A stretch of 64,000 nt of DNA. Source: Calothrix sp. PCC 7507. Lineage in GTDB: Bacteria; Cyanobacteriota; Cyanobacteriia; Cyanobacteriales; Nostocaceae. The notes below the pieces were generated by a model, which saw nothing but the letters and a program-made list of their open reading frames with translations, did not search any database and was not told the DNA's origin. Position 1 is the first letter of the stretch, and the number at the start of each line of letters is the position of its first letter. Both the position numbers and the translations under genes were made by a program. This document shows positions 61,113-64,000 of this stretch, piece after piece. The DNA is taken from positions 2,726,001 through 2,790,000 of the forward strand of contig NC_019682.1 in assembly GCF_000316575.1 (NCBI RefSeq). The letters run 5' to 3'.

Positions 61113-64000
61113 CTAGCGTAGATAAGATGAAACACAAGTTGGGGTTGTTTTGGTTTGCAACTCTTCAATTTTCAATCCTTCTGTGGGAGCGGGATCGTTC
61201 AATCGTCGATTCCGGTTAGCATTAGGAATTTCGGGAGTTAAGTAAAGAATGCCTTTGTAAATCAATTCATAGAGCCAATCTTGATTAATTGTTGTTGCAT
61301 AAGCCAACCATTGAGGTTGACATTGATTGATATCCTGCAATAGGCGATACATTTGTTCGCTAATTGGATAAGTCGTGAAATAAGGATTATTCGGGGAGAA
61401 TAACTCAATTTGCCGTTCTCCAGTTCTGGGACTGGTTTCTAGTCGGAATCGCAAATCAGGAGACAGCGCCAGAAAGTAGCTTTGGATCTGATCGGGTACT
61501 TCTAGTAACTGTCGTTGGTGGAAATACTCCTGCACTTGCTGGTGAATTGGCTGGCTCGGATTGTGAATGGTGCGACTGTAATAAGAGCCTGTGTGAGTAG
61601 GATCTATATGACAAATGAGGATATAGCCAAAATTGACTGCTCTTAAACCTGTGGTATGGAAGTTCTGTAACCACTGATCTAGCTCTATATTGTATTGTTC
61701 CAACGACTGATTAAAGGCAGTATGACAGTGGGGAACAGAGAACAGAATATCATTGCGATCAGCAGTACTCAACACCAATTTATGGGCTTGTCCTCCCTGC
61801 CACCAGCCTTCTAGTTTCGACTCATACTCTTTGATATTCACCAAATCAGTAACAATAAACAGCCTGCCATAAGCTGCAAGGTACTTTGAACTCTCAGAAA
61901 TGATTCGAGCCAAAATATTTTCACCGTTTACGCCGCCATCACGGAAGCCGCAATCTTGGCTAGGACTGGGAACAAAGGGGGGATTTGCCAAAATTGTATC
62001 GAAGTAGCCAGAAGCACCTTCGTAGAGATCACCTATGCAGAACTGAGCGTTATGTATCCCATTGAGTTGAGCGTTAAACCGGGCGAAGCGGATTGCCCTT
62101 GGGTTAATATCGACTCCAATCACTTCTGTGGCATAACGACTTGCTACTAAGCTTTGAATGCCACTACCACAGCAGAGATCCAAAACTCGATTGACGGGAT
62201 ATTGAGGAGCCGTGCAAACCAATCCCACGCTATCCATACCTACGTACATCACAGCATCTTCATCAATCTCATCTTCTGCCATGATCATATAGCGATGGTC
62301 TGTAGCTAGATACAGTCCGGTGATCGCAAATAAATCGACCCTTGATGCCCAATTTCCACCACGCTGAATCAACATACCCAGACTACATAAGGTTGAGAAT
62401 AACTCATCCCCAAAGATTTCTTGCAGTCTGACTGCTGTCAATGCACTCCGCAGTAAGAATAGGCGAATTAAATCTCCTAGTATAGATTGGGGTAGTTGAT
62501 AGCGATCGTAGTAGTGCAGATATGTGGGCTCAATTTGTTGCTGCGAGGGAACACCTAGTAACTTACAAATATTCGCTTCGTTGTAGCCTGCTTGTTCTAG
62601 ACATACATACAGATTGCGGAGAATGCGGCGTGCAGAGAAGTTTTCATGAATAAAAGGTGCAAAGACTTGATCTGATGCGGAGGATAGCGCTGAATCTTCA
62701 GGTAAAGGTTTAACGTAGGGATAGGCAGGTTCCAACCTGTAAGTCCGTAATTGTTGGTTCGCCCATTCAATCTGTTGACTGAATTCAAAGTGAGTCTGAC
62801 GCAACTCGACTCGCATTTTTTCTAACCAACCTTCGGGAGCATTGAGAACAGACAGTAACAACTTTATTTCTGCAAAAGTGTAGCTTGAGGGTGGTACTTG
62901 TTGCTTGAGATCGACTAGGGTAGATTTACTTAAAGGATTTAGTAGCAGAATCACATCACTTGAAAGTTTGGTCTGCAAAGAACCGTAAAAAGGAGTCTCA
63001 GGGAAGAGTACACTTGTTTCTTTGTATTGAGCGCCTTGATTTGAGAGTACCTGCAACTCTTCAACAGACCAAGGACAGCCCACCGTATCGCCAAAGAATA
63101 GTGCTTGATCCAACTTTGCCATTAAATCGGTGACATCGGGAGCATCAGGGGGAAGCCCATGAGGAAGCACAACCTCACCAACCTTTGCCAGGTGATCCTC
63201 ATAGCTACGAACAGGGACATTTCGTTTAGAGATCCACACGTTTTCGATCGCTAGATAATCAATATCTGTACCTAAGAAAGTAGCGATCGCTTCTAAGGAC
63301 GTTTCCACAATTGGCTGTCCCGCCACATTAAAGCTTGTATTCACCAACACAGGTGGTCCCTGTCGTTCCTCCTGCAATTTGTAGCACAATCGATAAAAAT
63401 AGGGATTGTCTTGTTCAGTGACTGTTTGCACCCGCCCTGTACCATCTATATGGGTGACAGCAGGGAGTTGCTCGTGATATTCAGCCTTGATTGGTGATAC
63501 AAGTAGCATGAAAGGTGCTGCGACCTCTTGCTCAAACACCTGGGAAACGGCTTCTAGGGGAATGACTGGTGCAAAAGGACGAAAAGCTTCACGGAACTTG
63601 ACCCGCTTATTGAGAATATCTTTCATCCGTTTAAAGGTAGGGTCGGCCATGATTGACCGATGTCCTAGGGCACGCGGCCCATACTCTGCACCCCCTTCAA
63701 AACGAGCGACAATACTACCCTGTGCCAATGCTTGAGCGCTCCGAGCAATCATTTCCTCTGCCGTTAACTCCTCAAACTCAATTGAGTCTTGGAAGTGTCG
63801 GATGGCCTGCAAGATTTGATCGGAGTCGTAAGCACGCCCCAGGGTAGCCCGAGTCAAGGTGACTCGCTTCTGTCCTCCACCTGCGGCATTGTATGCCCAA
63901 AGGGCACAACCTGCAGCAATCCCACTATCACCTGCGGCTGGGAAAATGAAAATATCATCCAGTTTGAGCGATCGCAACAGTTCATAATTCGCAACGGAGT
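61113..64000 (-). CDS. Carbamoyltransferase-methyltransferase fusion (N-terminus outside the window)
   Basis: The reading frame continues past the right edge (in-frame residues SVANYELLRS precede the first formal start), so ~330 N-terminal residues are probably missing. The visible ~960 residues begin with the NodU/TobZ-type O-carbamoyltransferase C-terminal half (FPAAGDSG, EGGAEYGPRALGHRSIMADP, VNTSFNVAGQPIVE, to ~270). A linker domain of unknown fold (~270-590) follows. Then comes a class I SAM methyltransferase with LDLCCGSG (~597) and NPPF (~664), a motif common in N-methyltransferases. A beta-rich C-terminal tail ends the protein. Carbamoylation and methylation in one enzyme suggest tailoring of a metabolite or glycan; the substrate is unknown. 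Confidence 0.82.
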   Translation of the reverse strand, partial: SVANYELLRSLKLDDIFIFPAAGDSGIAAGCALWAYNAAGGGQKRVTLTRATLGRAYDSDQILQAIRHFQDSIEFEELTAEEMIARSAQALAQGSIVARFEGGAEYGPRALGHRSIMADPTFKRMKDILNKRVKFREAFRPFAPVIPLEAVSQVFEQEVAAPFMLLVSPIKAEYHEQLPAVTHIDGTGRVQTVTEQDNPYFYRLCYKLQEERQGPPVLVNTSFNVAGQPIVETSLEAIATFLGTDIDYLAIENVWISKRNVPVRSYEDHLAKVGEVVLPHGLPPDAPDVTDLMAKLDQALFFGDTVGCPWSVEELQVLSNQGAQYKETSVLFPETPFYGSLQTKLSSDVILLLNPLSKSTLVDLKQQVPPSSYTFAEIKLLLSVLNAPEGWLEKMRVELRQTHFEFSQQIEWANQQLRTYRLEPAYPYVKPLPEDSALSSASDQVFAPFIHENFSARRILRNLYVCLEQAGYNEANICKLLGVPSQQQIEPTYLHYYDRYQLPQSILGDLIRLFLLRSALTAVRLQEIFGDELFSTLCSLGMLIQRGGNWASRVDLFAITGLYLATDHRYMIMAEDEIDEDAVMYVGMDSVGLVCTAPQYPVNRVLDLCCGSGIQSLVASRYATEVIGVDINPRAIRFARFNAQLNGIHNAQFCIGDLYEGASGYFDTILANPPFVPSPSQDCGFRDGGVNGENILARIISESSKYLAAYGRLFIVTDLVNIKEYESKLEGWWQGGQAHKLVLSTADRNDILFSVPHCHTAFNQSLEQYNIELDQWLQNFHTTGLRAVNFGYILICHIDPTHTGSYYSRTIHNPSQPIHQQVQEYFHQRQLLEVPDQIQSYFLALSPDLRFRLETSPRTGERQIELFSPNNPYFTTYPISEQMYRLLQDINQCQPQWLAYATTINQDWLYELIYKGILYLTPEIPNANRNRRLNDPAPTEGLKIEELQTKTTPTCVSSYLR

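Noticed and set aside
1-64000. tRNA or rRNA genes
   Set aside because: No cloverleaf with the conserved TTCRANYC arm and no rRNA signature was recognised while reading both strands; a tRNAscan run would settle it.

Overview
The window is chromosomal DNA of a filamentous, probably heterocyst-forming cyanobacterium (Nostocales, Nostoc/Anabaena-like). The evidence is direct: abundant HIP1 octamers (GCGATCGC), an nblA phycobilisome-degradation gene, a Yfr1 small RNA, a short kinase-less KdpD, PRC-barrel/DUF2382 proteins of the AvaK type, heptameric short tandem repeats (STRRs), and many palindromic or MITE-like elements between genes. No species name can be given from sequence alone.

Layout. 0-9 kb: two tandem sensor kinases (the second with decayed ATP-binding motifs), an orphan PD-(D/E)XK nuclease-like protein, a GH57 protein, an SDR and a secreted alpha/beta hydrolase. 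9-15.4 kb: a KirBac-type channel, three DUF2382 proteins and a transketolase close to the animal type. 15.4-18.5 kb: a RAYT transposase next to the broken 3' end of a second copy, then KDPG aldolase and two L,D-transpeptidases. 18.5-25 kb: an Hsp70-like ATPase, a ComFB-like protein, an FAD oxidoreductase, a YaaW-like protein and an O-antigen-ligase-like membrane protein. 25.2-35.3 kb: a signalling region with a CHAT protease/zinc-ribbon/Ser-Thr kinase fusion and its DUF1822 partner, an ABC1 kinase, a PP2C phosphatase, nblA and a second Ser/Thr kinase. 36-49.8 kb: anmK, a PEP-CTERM protein and a kdpABC potassium-pump operon separated from its short kdpD by a 2.7-kb insertion, with a divergent histidine kinase/LuxR-type regulator pair. 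50-55.4 kb: one very large DUF4347/cadherin/RTX surface protein. 56-64 kb: fructokinase, gluconokinase, sfsA, a 2OG-Fe(II) oxygenase between inverted repeats, Yfr1, ung, and a carbamoyltransferase-methyltransferase fusion that runs off the right edge.

How the parts may fit together. Transketolase, KDPG aldolase, fructokinase, gluconokinase and GH57 suggest sugar catabolism through the Entner-Doudoroff and pentose-phosphate routes. Three eukaryotic-type kinase or kinase-like proteins and one phosphatase lie within 10 kb of nblA, so reversible phosphorylation is concentrated there, but no direct link can be read from the sequence.

Most interesting candidates: the CHAT + zinc ribbon + kinase fusion with its DUF1822 partner, a plausible regulated-proteolysis or cell-death module; the 2OG oxygenase flanked by diverged inverted copies of one repeat, with a leader that could fold over its ribosome-binding site; and the carbamoyltransferase-methyltransferase fusion, which hints at an uncharacterised modification pathway.

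Family assignments were made by reading motifs, without database searches. Small ORFs and repeat boundaries are the least certain parts.
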